The notes beneath the pieces are model-generated. The model searched no databases, was not told the origin of the DNA, and worked only from the letters and a program-made list of their open reading frames with translations. Source: Clarkia xantiana subsp. parviflora (taxonomy: Eukaryota > Streptophyta > Magnoliopsida > Myrtales > Onagraceae). From it: 64,000 bases of DNA. The translations under genes and the position numbers were made by a program. Where the stretch lies: assembly GCA_036873135.1 (NCBI GenBank), contig JAPTYO010000003.1:23026001-23090000 (forward strand), in the 5' to 3' direction. The number at the start of each line of letters is the position of its first letter. The first letter of the stretch is position 1. Of the stretch, positions 34,086 through 45,420 are shown piece after piece.

Positions 34086-34445
34086 CTACGGATTCCTGGC
34101 CAGAATTCGTTTTATACGGCAAAAGTCCTCTGGCAAAGACGACAATTCCGTACTACAGGTTTTCAAACCGTGTTGCATGGTTCCTGGACGCAGAAAGCAT
34201 GCATCACAATTCCTCAAAAAAGTGTTACATGGTCCCTGGACGCAGGAATCATGTATCACAAATATTTTTTCAAACATTTTACCAAAAATTTTGCCAAAAG
34301 TTTTATAAAAAATTTATGTATCAAATGTTTCATCAACATGGTTTTTTAGATGTATCACATTCAATGCCAAAATATCTTCTCAAATATTTTATCAACAAGC
34401 CTTTTAGGTTTCACAAAATGCTTCTTCAAAAACTCAAATGATGTT

Positions 34446-34700
34446 TTAACGTATGCTTCCCCAACGCGGGTTGATACACGCTGGCAGGTGCGCTCCCTGT
34501 ACAAAACTCATAAAACTTACAAGTCGAGTCTTGTACAACGTCGCCTTAGAGTGGAACTAAGAGACGGTATAAACTAGTATCTTGCTTTGCCAAGATAACA
34601 TCTATCAAATGATGTTTTTATGTATGCTTCCCCAACGCGGGTTGATACACGCTGTCAGGTATGCTTCCCCAACGCGGGTTGATACACGTTGTCAGGAAAG
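34446..34700. repeat. Dispersed direct repeat tatgcttccccaacgcgggt (R1)
   Basis: Three copies of tatgcttccccaacgcgggt followed by tgatacacg(c/t)tg, the last two adjacent. Located in the R1 non-coding region. Confidence 0.85.
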
Positions 34701-35603
34701 AAGGACAATATGCATAATGCATCAGGCAGGCAATCAGGAGAGCATCTCAACTTATTAATCAGGAAGTGGCTATCAGTCACGACTGCAGGGACTATGCCTA
34801 CATTACTAATCATCAACACTCAATAAACACAGTTCAAACGACGTAGTTCAAAGCGAACAAGTCGGAAGCAACAAGTGAGGAAGAACTACAAAAAGTCTTC
34901 AAGCATAGAAGCTGGGGGGCAAACAGACTCAGAAATGAGTTCAACATATCCAAAAGATGGCACAGATTGAAAATGCCATCATCTCTAACAAGACTCGGCG
35001 GGACAAGCAGAAGTAGCCGCCGTTTTCTCCAAGCAAAATCTATAATGCGCAGGTCGCAACATCCTATACTCTACACATGCCATGCCTTGGAGTCTAGCCA
35101 AGAGGGGCAATCACAGTACTTAACAATGTCCAGGTGACGAAATGTCATGCAAACAAAAGCATGAACAAAGAATTATCAACAAACACTTACCTCAGTAGGA
35201 GTAACGCTCCTCCTTGGGCCGGTCCCTCGACCGGGGGGCAGAAGATGCCACTACACAACCCTTAACTCTATTTCTCTTATCACAAGAAAGAAGAAAGAGT
35301 TAGCACGGTCATGCTCAGCATAAAGAACCAAGAATCGCTCGAGGAACACGCCCCTGCGTCGGATCTTTCGAGAATTATGCCAAGAACAGAAACTGCAGCT
35401 GGCAATAACCGGGAAAATCAACAAGATCTAATATCTTGGAAAGTGCTATCAACAATACAGTCAGTGCGCAAGCGCACACCAATACTTATTCAAGCACTTA
35501 TGCGACAGACTCTCCGTGTGAAAACAACCACAAACTTACAAGACTTATTAAGTCTCCATGCAGCAAGTAGCAAACATCGCACAAGGGGGGCAACCTCTTC
35601 AAC

Positions 35604-36115
35604 ATACATGTCGACAGGGTTGCATGTCGACGAGGAGAAAATATTTTCTAAGTATTTCCATGTACGTACATACATGTCGACAGGGTTGCATGTCGACGAG
35701 GAGAAAATATTTTCTAAGTGTTTCCATGTACGTACATACATGTCGACAAGGTTGCATGTCGACGAGGAGAAAATATTTTCTAAGTATTTCCATGTACGTA
35801 CATACATGTCGACAGGGTTGCATGTCGACGAGGAGAGAATATTTTCTAAGTGTTTCCATGTACGTACATACATGTCGATAAGGTTGCATGTCGACGAGGA
35901 GAAAATATTTTCTAAGTATTTCCATGTACGTACATACATGTCGACAGGATTGCATGTCGACGAGGAGAAAATATTTTCTAAGTATTTCCATGTACGTACA
36001 TACATGTCGACAAGGGGGCATGTCAACGAAGAGAAAATATTTCCTAAGTGTTTCCATGTACGTACATACATGTCGACGAGGGGAAAATATTTTCTAAGTA
36101 TTTTCACGTACGCAC
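35604..36115. repeat. 66-bp tandem repeat, seven to eight copies (R1)
   Basis: Unit has two atgtcgac sites and gaggagaaaatattttctaa, then gtatttccatgtacgtacat. Copy starts are spaced exactly 66 bp (tcgac at 35611 and 35677). The paired catgtcgac arms make each unit partly palindromic. The frame is open on both strands because 66 is a multiple of three. Confidence 0.95.
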
Positions 36116-36727
36116 ATGCACGTCAACAAAGATGAAATGCATACAACGAGTAGCTATGCCCCTAAGCCTACCAACGACGCCCATCGTCAAAGCTCATACG
36201 GCGACATCTATGGTAACAAACATTAGATATCGCTTAATATTTTCTAAGTGTTTTAGCATACTTGCAGGAAATAACCGACAGTCTATACCTGACACTCAAC
36301 CATTAACATCAACGCGCGTATCAACATCAACGCGCGCATCAGCATCGTCGCACGTGTCAAGCCAATCATTATGTACATGTGTTACAATCGCATGATCCAA
36401 GATTCGGTAATCACTTAGTCATTTTAGAAACATATGATTTCTATTTTCTTGTACTACGTAATTACGATCTTGCCACGTCCTTTATTCATGCGTACATGTT
36501 GATAGACGCATTCTTGCATAAGTGCATTACCATTTGCTCACGTCCCCGACAGTAATCATATTCGCACATATACATTTCCTATTGCACTAACCATGATAAT
36601 AGGAAATAGAGCCATTCGGCCGGAAAGTCAAGCGACGGACGGAATCAAGATACCCACACCCGACCAACGATCAAAATCGAAAGGTTAGCGTCAGACTCAA
36701 ATTGGACAAATATCCTAACTTAAAATA

Positions 36728-36770
36728 GAGTCAAGAAAGGTTTTAAACCGTTACTTGACTCGGGGGCAAG
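36728..36770 (+). other. R1 stem-loop and polypurine tract
   Basis: agtcaag (from 36729) pairs with cttgact ending at 36760, followed by cgggggcaag and the 3' LTR. The same layout occurs before the LTRs at 7348 and 43552. Confidence 0.75.
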
Positions 36771-37534
36771 TGATGGATAAGTGTCCAATTCGGGTTCGTA
36801 TTTACGCTTCGGGCCTCGCAAACACGTCAAAAATTACATCTCGTCTCGGAAAAACGTCTCCCAAGGGTCAAAACGGTCCGGAAACGCATTTACGCGTGAC
36901 CGGACCGGACATCCGGATTGCGGTGCAATCCGGACCTCCGGGTTGCAGCAACCCGGACCTCGCCGAATTGCCCAATTTCGACGAGGTCCGGGTTCCGCCA
37001 CGGGTATTGCGCGATTGCCGTATCCGCGATTACCGTGTCCGCGATCGTCGTTACGTGTAGAGAAGTCAAGTTCATACATTACCAATATAGACAACGGTTC
37101 CCGCTTGTTTTCTTGGACCGTCGTCAAACCGCTATAAAACCGGGTCCGGTCTCAAGGAAGCCTATAAATAGGAGACCTTGGCCACCCATTTTCACTCACT
37201 CTCTCATTTGCCCAACTTTGGTATTTTGAGCTCTGACTTCTCTCTAGAATTCTCTCTCTCTAGAAATTACCCTTTTGCCACTATAGTAACTTAGGCATCG
37301 GAGAGGGCTCCGCTAGCACCACCCCCCCCCTCTCCGTGCTAGCATTGGTCCTTTGCGCAGGATCCGACGCACGAGACACAGATTTGCCGGGTCACAACCT
37401 TACCGAGTCACAACCTCGCCGGGTCACAACCTTGCCGGGTCACAACCTTGCCGGGTCACAACCTCCGACGGAAGGGCCCCAACCCGCACAACCACAGACG
37501 CGTCCTCGTGACCCCAGTCGTCCCGGACGCAACA
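36771..37534 (+). repeat. 3' LTR of R1
   Basis: 764 bp. TATA box tataaata at 37163-37170. It lacks 70 bp of the palindrome tract present in the 5' LTR and is otherwise nearly identical. TSD copy agcac follows at 37535-37539. Confidence 0.93.
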
Positions 37535-37539
37535 AGCAC

Positions 37540-38334
37540 CATTCCTTGGCTACCATGGTCAAATCCCGACTTGCTTACCAGCATAGATTTCCAGTTGTGC
37601 ATAAGATTCTTCAAAAATTACAATTCCTTCCTTTAGGAATATATATATATTGTTGTAGGCAAGGTGGGTAGAGTTAAGTCCATTTGGACAACTACATGTC
37701 GACACTAACTTTCAATGTCTGGTTCAAAGTCTAAATCAATACATATATATATTAGCGACCTAAATATTAATTACTTTATGATTTTCACGAAACCAATACA
37801 TGGTTAAAAAAAAGTTTAGTTCTTTTACTATTCGATTGCAAATTTTATCATTTTCCAGTTATTATCATTCATTGTACAATATAACTTACTTTTAAGTTAT
37901 TAGATAAAAAATACTAGGAGATTTTTGTACTAACATATAATATAATTATTTTTTCACTCATTTTGTCATTTAGTTCTCACTTTTAATCCAACTTAATGTA
38001 GTACATCAAGCAGGGAGCTTTAACGGAAGATGATCAGTCGTTTAGTGGATACTAATTGCAAAGTGTAATATGCATGTCCGGATATTCTTTGTCAAATAAA
38101 AGAAAGGAATGAAGAGGTGCGTTATCAAAATGACAAATGAGCTCCATGTTATTGGAATTGGCCTCAAAGATCATAAAAATGGTGGGCACTCAAACCACGT
38201 ATGTATCTACCTATCTACTCTCAAGAGTATATACAAGTCAACTCAACTTTTCTACCGTCTATTATTATTATTTATGTTGTACATATAGAGACGGGAGTAT
38301 AAATGTTGGCTGAATATGAAAGTTTTTTTCGAAT
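37540..38334. other. Spacer between R1 and the R2 fragment
   Basis: AT-rich, no gene or domain recognised. It starts directly with host sequence that continued the 28636 flank before R1 inserted. Confidence 0.4.
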
Positions 38335-39018
38335 ATGGCAACAAGTTACCCCCTGGGGATGATAACCTTGCCAGTGACCATGGGCCAAGGATGGACCCAG
38401 CTGAAGGTAAATGTCAATTTCTTGGTGGTTGAAAGCCTGGGAGCCTACAATGGGATCCTAGGAAGGACAACCATAAATCCATATGAAATAGTGCCATCCA
38501 CTGTTCACCAGAAGCTGAAGTACATCACGGAGAACGGAGTTGGAGAGGTCCTGGGTGATCAACGCACTGCAAGACAATGCTATGTCAATTCAATGAGACA
38601 TAGATCACACAGGACAGACACAGTGGCTGTGGTCATAGTAGGAGCCAACCAAGATAGAAGAAGGAGGGGAGGGAGACAAAGGCAAGGAAGGAAGAGGAGT
38701 GGAGTGACACTCCGTTTGAGCAGGCAGCTTTTTCAAACAGTGCCTACAAGGAGACACAGGAGCAAGGCTGTGAAGGTGACATCCATACCTTGGCAGCCAG
38801 ACACCACAATAGGGAACAGAACAAGGAACTCCATCCTAAGAGGCTTCCGCTACATAGATGATATCAAGCAAATGCCGCAGGAGTCTATATCAAGCTATTT
38901 CCAGAGATTCTTTGATTATGGTGCCAACATGGACATCACAAGGGGAGAAGCAGTAAGGGCATTTATTAGGAACATGCATCCAAGTTCATTCGAGGCCTGT
39001 CTCGTGAACAGATTTTGA
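38335..39018 (+). pseudogene. R2 protease C-terminal part joined to a gag-like module
   Basis: The fragment opens PLGMITLPVTMGQGW and carries YNGILGRTTINPYEIVPS and GVGEVLGDQRTARQCYVN, closely matching the R1 protease. An Arg-rich linker of about 75 residues follows. Then comes a gag-like segment (MPQESISSYFQRFFDYGAN, GEAVRAFIRNMHPSSFEA), which resembles the R1 gag core even more clearly than R1's own second module does. A stop follows at 39016-39018. The protease active site and everything upstream are lost, so it cannot work. There is no RT after the protease here either. Confidence 0.8.
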
Positions 39019-39604
39019 CACCCGTCAAGAACGTATCGGTGGACTAACCTGTGCCCTCCGGGAGCCTATCCTGTGAAACGTTAAGTGCCGTCCGAGAGCC
39101 TGTCTCGTGAAAAGATTTCGACGCCCACCAAGAGCGTATCTTTGGTCTAACAGTACAACGTATACCGTGTAAGGGGTATCAGAAGAGATCATCGCACCAT
39201 GCTTAGAAGGATACCATTCTTAGAAGGATACCATGCTCAGAAGGATACCGTGAGAAAGAAATTTCTAAGTAATGTAATGTGAAGAACAAGTAATGTTTTT
39301 TCTTTATGAAATGACAGGTAAGACATGAAGGAAAGCACGAAAGAAGGATAAGTAAAGGAAACACACCAAGGAAAGGGTCCATACCCAAAGAGCCATACAC
39401 AAGGCATAGGAAGACATCATGAGAAGAGATATATACAAAAAGATGAGAAGCACTAATGTAAAGGCAAACGAACCACGTAGTCAACAACACAATGCGGCAA
39501 AGGAAAGTAACAACAAACACCATCACAATCTCAAAAGACACTCATCCCATACAAGGGGAGAAGGAGTGTAGTTATATATACAAGGATAGCATGAGATAAA
39601 CACG

Positions 39605-41937
39605 TCAGTCAGAACCTTCGGGGGAGTCACCCTCACGCCCTGAAGCTGAACCGCCAGCGGAAATGGATGAAGAGGAGGAGTCTGAGGTACCAATCTCCAC
39701 AGGTGTAGCATCCACCTGGGCAGGGGCAGGCTCGTCTGCAACGGCAGCCTGACCCATCAGAACAGTCGCGTAGCCAGTGGCATATGGCCCAAAGTCACCA
39801 AGGTCACCAAACGGGAACTGAGGATCAATTCGGTAAATGTGATCAACCAGATACTCACCGAACTGGTTCATCTCCTGAGTGAGACGCACGCTATAATCGG
39901 CAGCGAAGGCAGATGAGGCCTTGTACTCAGAAACCGCAACAGTCCTCTCCTCAGCACGACACTTAGCCTCCAACTTCCGTAACTCCTCAGAATGGAGCGA
40001 CGCGGCAACCTCAGCTTCCCGACGCAAACTGCCCACAGTGGTCTCAAGCAAGGACACCTGGTCCTGGAGCTCCTGCATCCTCAAATCAGATAATCGTGCC
40101 TTCTCAGCAGCAGTAGCGACCTCCGCCTTAAGAGAGACCTGGCTGTCCTCAAGGGTCTTCCTCTCGTCAGATAACTCGAGCACGAGCGAGGACATGTTCA
40201 CCATGTCAGATATACCCTAACAATTCAAACAAGGGATAAGTAACCGAAAGATAGCCATTATGAAAGTAATAAGAGGAAAGCAAAGAACAACTTACAGGTG
40301 CATAACGAGAAAGTACCCCTTGAACAAAGCGCCGAGTCTCCCCAGGAGACTTGGGCGGAGCAACACGATCCCCAGGGGGAACGGCACCGCGGAGTACGCG
40401 GACACCAACCTCAGGAGTCCGCAAAGAGGAGGTGCTATCGAAGTGGAACTCCTTCAGACCAGCGAAAGGAGTCCACTCAGACCCAATAACATCTTCATCA
40501 GTGAGACGGGCGAAATCCTTCCGACTTAAAGTCGGAGGCACACCTACACAAGCAAAGCAAGTCAAAGGAGAATATAAACATAGAAAGATCAGCAACAAGG
40601 TAGAGATCATACCTGAGGACCGTGCCCTCGGCTGGGGGGCAGGGGAACCACCACCAGCAGGTCGCTTCCCTTTGTCAGCCAGGGAAGGCACCTCTTCGAC
40701 CACCATCTCCTTATCACGAGATAGGGTCGGAGGACGAGCAGTAGGCGAAGCAGGATTCACAGCTTTCTTTCTCTTAGCAGCCGAGGCCCCGGCCTCAGAA
40801 TCAGATCTCCGCGGTTTGGACTTGGAAGGTCCAGAATCTCTGCCAACGGAGACGACCCTTTCAGTCACCAAGGGGGAGCACCCTAGCAAGGTAAGAAAAA
40901 CAAGATAAGGAAAACATAGGTCATACCATAAAGAAGCAAATAGGAGAAAACATACCAGAGGCCCCAGCCTTCTTCCCAGGCAGGGGGGATTTCTTCAAAG
41001 CAGAACTAGAAGGAGCCTTCCTCTTGCTCAGATCAACAGGGGCTCCCTGCACGTTATAGGTTTTTCCATGAAACCAACCTACAAAGGAAGAGCAGAAGGT
41101 AAATAAAGATGGAAAGACCAAGTGACATACCGAACCCCCGGAATCAGGAGTTAGACTGATCCCGGCCTCGTAAAGATCCGTCTCAGTCACTAAGGACACG
41201 GGGCAGTAAGACCGGGTCCTGTTGCTCTCGTGAATGATCTTCATAGTCTTCAAATCAACTGAAGAGAACTCTCCAAAAGCAGGCCAACCATCGGACCGAT
41301 CCTCATTCAAAACCGACCAAGTGACGTATCGGTCCGTAATGAAGAAGTAATGCTTAGCCCAGTGACTGGCCGAATTGTCAATCTGGGTCACGAAACGGAG
41401 GGAGGTATCCCACTCGACCCCACTCAACCCGAAATCAGAGAATCGGGGATCTTTGAAGGTCGGATGGCGAGTTACGAAACTCGCAAACCCCACCTTCGTC
41501 CGGTACTGGAACCGATAGAAACATCGGAATAGAACGAGAGAGTACTTCCAGGAGTACCAATGGCACAATACCCGGAAGCCCACCCAAACACGGAGGGCAC
41601 TGGGGGCAAGGTTCACAGGAGAAATCCTGAAGAACCTGCTCAACTCTATAAGCTCGTCACAGTAAGGCAGCCTCAGCCCGAATAGGATCTGGGAGGGGTA
41701 CACGGCGACCTTCCCTATAGGAGGCTCCGTCACCGTCTCACGAGTATTCCCCAAGGAGGGGAGAAAAGGATACAGAGGCTCATCTAGGGGACAGATATCT
41801 CCTAGGGTAACATGTTCGTTGTAATCGGACCTAGTGAGATGGTTCTCCGACAGGATAGCAAGACCTAAGGCAAAGGTAGGAGGAAATTCCAAAGTACGAA
41901 TCAAATTTCGACTAACACCCCAATGAAGGTCACGGTA
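39605..41937 (-). CDS. Antisense spliced gene in R2, Transposase_28-like N-terminal region and coiled coil
   Basis: Minus-strand exons: about 40956-41937, 40613-40882, 40296-40543 and 39605-40216. They join in frame across gtatgt/gtatga/gtaagt donors and tag acceptors. The first exon starts after a tag, so an upstream start exon near 42080 or beyond is likely but not fixed. The N-terminal part (YPSQILFGLRLPYCDELIE, NLAPSALRVWVGFRVLC, HWAKHYFFI) resembles the Transposase_28 / putative gypsy-type domain (PF04195). A basic Ser/Pro linker (KRKKAVNPASP) follows, then a heptad-rich coiled coil at the start of the last exon, and an acidic Ser-rich end (EGDSPEGSD). Tat-like elements can carry such an antisense gene; its role is unknown. 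No stop breaks the joined frame. Confidence 0.65.
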
Positions 41938-42363
41938 CTAAGCTAGCAGAAGGAAAGGAAGTAATGCGACCGAAAAGGAAGAGAAAAAGGAACTCACTCA
42001 TCCTTCGGAGAATACGGCGTCTCTGAAGAGTCTGCGTACGCGGACACCACCAGGAGTATAATACCTACCACGACACGACAAATATCAAGATAAGAGAAAT
42101 TTCCGAGGAACCGGAAATACCCCGACACTCAACCAACGACAACAACCAAGTCAAATAGTTTTATCCGAGCCTAAGGTCGGGTTTTGGAAAAAATTACCGT
42201 TATACCCTCCAACAAAGATTAACACACCAACGGCGGTACGACATCAAATTCAAGACCGGAATAGCCCAATCGGACAAGAAACCATATCCGGACGACCGGC
42301 AAACATTTTTCCCAAAATCCACAACTACCAACGGCTATCTACGACAATCCCACATTTAATTAA

Positions 42364-42437
42364 ACATCGGCAATCAAGCATCGGCAATCAAGCATCGGCA
42401 ATCAAGCATCGGCAATCAAGCATCGGCAATCAAATAT
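42364..42437. repeat. 14-bp tandem repeat in R2
   Basis: Five copies of catcggcaatcaag in a row, the outer ones slightly changed. R2 non-coding spacer. Confidence 0.92.
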
Positions 42438-43509
42438 CAACGATTCAAAAACCAACGTTTTACACGATAATAGAAAGGAAAAGAGTGGACCTTCGGAAAA
42501 CCCGACCCGATATGATAAACGGGTTCGGATTTCGGATTTGAAGACCCCCGGAAATCAGTCCCTCGCCGGAATTTAGGCCTTGCCGTCGCCGGAGATGATC
42601 TTGCCCGCCCCACCGTCGCCGGAAAGCCCTGCACGTCGCGCCGGAGCCGTTCCCCTTCGCCGTCGACCGCCCTCAACGAACCAGCAGCCGTCCCCGCCGG
42701 CAGCGACTTCACCGTCGCCTGTCCGTCCCTCCGCGCCGCTGTTGATTGGGCTGCCGTCCCAGCCAGCTGCCGCCTCCACACCGCCGCCTCGAGCTGTCGA
42801 CCCGCTAGCCGGCTCCGTCCGTGCTGGTGGTTCCCTCCCGCCGGAGCTGCTGGCCGGATTTTTACTCCTTGGTGAAAATTTCGGCCGGCCCTAACCTTAG
42901 GGGTTCTCTCAAAACTTTTCTTGCTCTCCAAGGGTGAGTGAAGAGGGAAGATGGTGGCTATGGTAATTCTTTGAGGTATTTTTCTAACTCCTTTCTATAT
43001 TAAAAGATGATAGGGTTTTTTAGAGGGTTTTAATCACCACCATCCATCTATCCTTGAGTAAAATCTAAGGGCCAAGGAAAAACCATCATTTTTATCCCTT
43101 TCACCTATAGCTAAGTATATATCTCCATACTTAGAAAAATTATCAAGTTAGTTTTATTTTTGGAGCATTCCATACTTAGGAAAATTTTTGGCCAAAATTA
43201 ATTTTTCCTCACTTAGATAAAATCCCGGCACGAATTTGAAGCATAAATCATTTAGTTGCATTCGTATCACACCCCTGTGCAAGTGTGTATTTTTTGAGTA
43301 GGCACCTGTAACAGAGATAAATTTATTACTCCTATCTCAGACGGACGCGTGCCTAGGCACACGTCCGTGCTAATCTGACGTTTACAATTCCTCTATCTCA
43401 TTAGACAGGGGGGCAGAGTCAGAGGCACGCATCCATGGGTAAGCAAGCATTCAGACAAAGAAGGTAAAACCCTGGTTTCAAATTGCGCGTGTCATACCAT
43501 CCTAAAATA
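42438..43509. other. R2 spacer with a GC-rich block
   Basis: A GC-rich block at 42570-42890 keeps frames open on both strands (Pro/Ala/Ser-rich on +, Arg/Gly-rich on -), with no recognised domain. It could hold a 5' exon of the antisense gene, but no splice link was shown. The rest is AT-rich. Confidence 0.4.
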
Positions 43510-43551
43510 GAGTCAATCAAGGGTTAGGCCATTGGTTGACTCGGGGGCATG

Positions 43552-44470
43552 TGATGGATATACGCCCAATTTGAACCCGTTGACTTCCGAACCGTTGTAT
43601 TTTTATCGTCCTATTTATGATTGCAAATCGAAACTTCAACCCGGACACTTCGCGAGAACATCGACGGCTCGGACGGGGCCGAAGCGCCCGTCCGGCAGAG
43701 ACGAACTCACCTAGGTGAGGTTGGGTGGCCACACCCGACCTCCCCTAGGGGAGATCGGGTGGACCAACCCGACCTCCCCTAGGGGAGATCGGGTGGACCA
43801 ACCCGATCTCCCCTAGGAGAGATCGGGTTGGCCAACCCGATCTCTCCTAGGAGAGATCGGGTCGGCCGACCCGATCTCTCCTAGGAGAGATCGGGTCGGC
43901 CAACCCGATCCCTCCTAGGAGGGATGGGGTTGGCCAACCCCACCCTCCCTAGGAGGGATTGGGTGCCCTCACCCAACCCCTACCCTTGGAGGTCGGATTT
44001 CTCCCCCCCAAGGGCCCCGACACCACCTTCGGACTCCCATGCTCGGTCCACTTCGCCTACCTCCTCCGAATCCTAAGGTCTTAATTATGTGCTTAAAGGT
44101 TAATTAATTGTGTTTAAAGGCTAACGATGTCATTAAGCCACCTTAATGACACCGTTGCCTATAAATACCCCACCTTCACAACTCATTTGAGGATCTTGGC
44201 CATTTGGACAATTTAGCTCTGACATCTCTCTAGCTTTATCTCTCTAGAAGAATACTGACTTAGGCATCGGAGAGGGTTCACCAGGCACCACCCCCCCCCC
44301 CCCCTCCGTGTCTGGTATTGCCCCTTCTGCAGGGTAGAAGGGTAGAAGGAAGGAAGGAAGGAAGAAGATAGGCTAAGACAGGGCAACTCAGAGAACCGGA
44401 TCATCCACATCTCCAGTGAGGAACGAGATTTGAGCCGACCATCCGTTGACCCAGATCCCGGAACCTAACA
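43552..44470 (+). repeat. 3' LTR of R2
   Basis: 919 bp. Starts TGATGGATATACGCCC and ends CCTAACA. TATA box tataaata at 44160-44167, then the leader tgacttaggcatcggagagggttc and a C-run, as in R1. No primer site follows, so this is a 3' or solo LTR. The stem-loop and purine tract directly upstream (43510-43551) favour 3'. Confidence 0.8.
43709..43985. repeat. CCTAGG-centred palindrome array in the R2 LTR
   Basis: Eight CCTAGG centres, about 34 bp apart, each flanked by matching arms such as cgatctctcctaggagagat. The joints between units (gggttggccaaccc) are also palindromes. Arms change step by step along the array, with both arms of a unit changing together. Confidence 0.93.
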
Positions 44471-44830
44471 GCTTAGAATTACTTCTACTTTATGAAAGAA
44501 GTGTTGTATATAATACCATCTAACATTACCTCAATATGATTGAACTGTTGGATCAGTGGCGAGTTAATTGTAGTAAAAATTAGGTAATTTGACTGATTCC
44601 ATAATTAAATTTATGGAAGAGAATTGTACGTGCAACACATGTACATATGAAAAACCATTAAACTTTGAGTTGGTTAGCTCGATTGTGTATGATATTCCAT
44701 GTTTTGCAGCAATATATGCCTGTCAAAGAATCTTAAAGACATAAGCACAATTTTTGCGAGACTATTAAGATTTAAGAACAAAATATTGTTCACATGCAAG
44801 TTTTTTTAAAATAATAATAATTATTATTAA
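44471..44830. other. Short host spacer between R2 and R3
   Basis: 360 bp of AT-rich DNA with no feature seen, ending in attaa, the R3 target site. Confidence 0.5.
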
Positions 44831-45227
44831 TGTTGGATCCTGGATTTACCGGTTGATTTCTTCGGTGTCTCCGAGCTCCTTAGTCTTCGAATTCCGAACA
44901 CGCACCTACAAAAAGGGAACAATGCCAGGGCGAACCCCGGCGATCCCTCTCCGACGATCAAATTAGTAACCGGTCATATAAAGAGAGAGATCACTATTGT
45001 ATATAATTTTTCATATATCAAATGTTAATCATATGATTCTTTATATAAAATAATATAATAACAATTATGGTATATAATGACGATGGCCGTTATGGTAACA
45101 GAATATTTAGACAATTACTGTTATGGTAGTTGAATATTAATAGCCGATTGACCGTTATGGCATCAGACTATTTATAGTTAATACCTATTATGGTATCAAA
45201 TAAATATGTTTATATCAATATCCATCA
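44831..45227 (-). repeat. 3' LTR of R3
   Basis: 397 bp, by eye identical to 51463-51859. Confidence 0.95.
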
Positions 45228-45420
45228 TTTGCCCCCGAGGCTGATGTAGGTTTTACCTGCATTAGGCTTTATCCTGCTACCTTGCTTACGAATATGTCGA
45301 TTTACTCTTCTGTCACCTTCATGATTCGTCAACTTACTCTTATGCCAACTTGTTCATCAATTCGTCCTTCCGTTGTCGTTAGAGCTCATCCTTACCCTTT
45401 CGTCAACTTAAGGTTTTACT

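Larger units (their letters stand above)
28637..37534 (+). mobile_element. R1: complete non-autonomous Ty3-like LTR element (gag-protease-gag)
   Basis: 8898 bp with TSD agcac at 28632-28636 and 37535-37539. LTRs are 833 and 764 bp, starting TGATGGATAAG and ending ACGCAACA. The primer site TTGGCGCCGTCTG follows the 5' LTR, and a purine tract tcgggggcaag precedes the 3' LTR. The interior has gag (29520-30983) and a protease frame (31022-32641), then 4.1 kb of non-coding DNA with three tandem arrays. Reverse transcriptase, RNase H and integrase are absent, so movement must depend on a partner element. Confidence 0.95.
38335..44470 (+). mobile_element. R2: 5'-truncated relative of R1 with antisense gene and 3' LTR
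   Basis: Starts inside a protease domain and runs through a gag-like module (38335-39018). A spliced antisense gene follows (39605-41937), then GC-rich and repeat spacer, a pre-PPT stem-loop, the purine tract gactcgggggcatg and an LTR (43552-44470). The 5' LTR, primer site, first gag and knuckle are missing. That the parts belong to one element is inferred from order and orientation. Confidence 0.65.

Noticed and set aside
33583..36115. Possible CRISPR-like arrays (regular repeats of 54 and 66 bp)
   Set aside because: Units are contiguous tandem repeats with no unique spacers, in a plant LTR element.
41079..41130. A 52-nt intron in the antisense gene (gtatgt...tgtag)
   Set aside because: The frame reads straight through, while removing 52 nt would shift it into an early stop; treated as exon.
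42437..42931. A 164-codon minus-strand frame and a 104-codon plus-strand frame in GC-rich DNA
   Set aside because: Composition-driven openness on both strands, no recognised domain, no splice link shown to the antisense gene.
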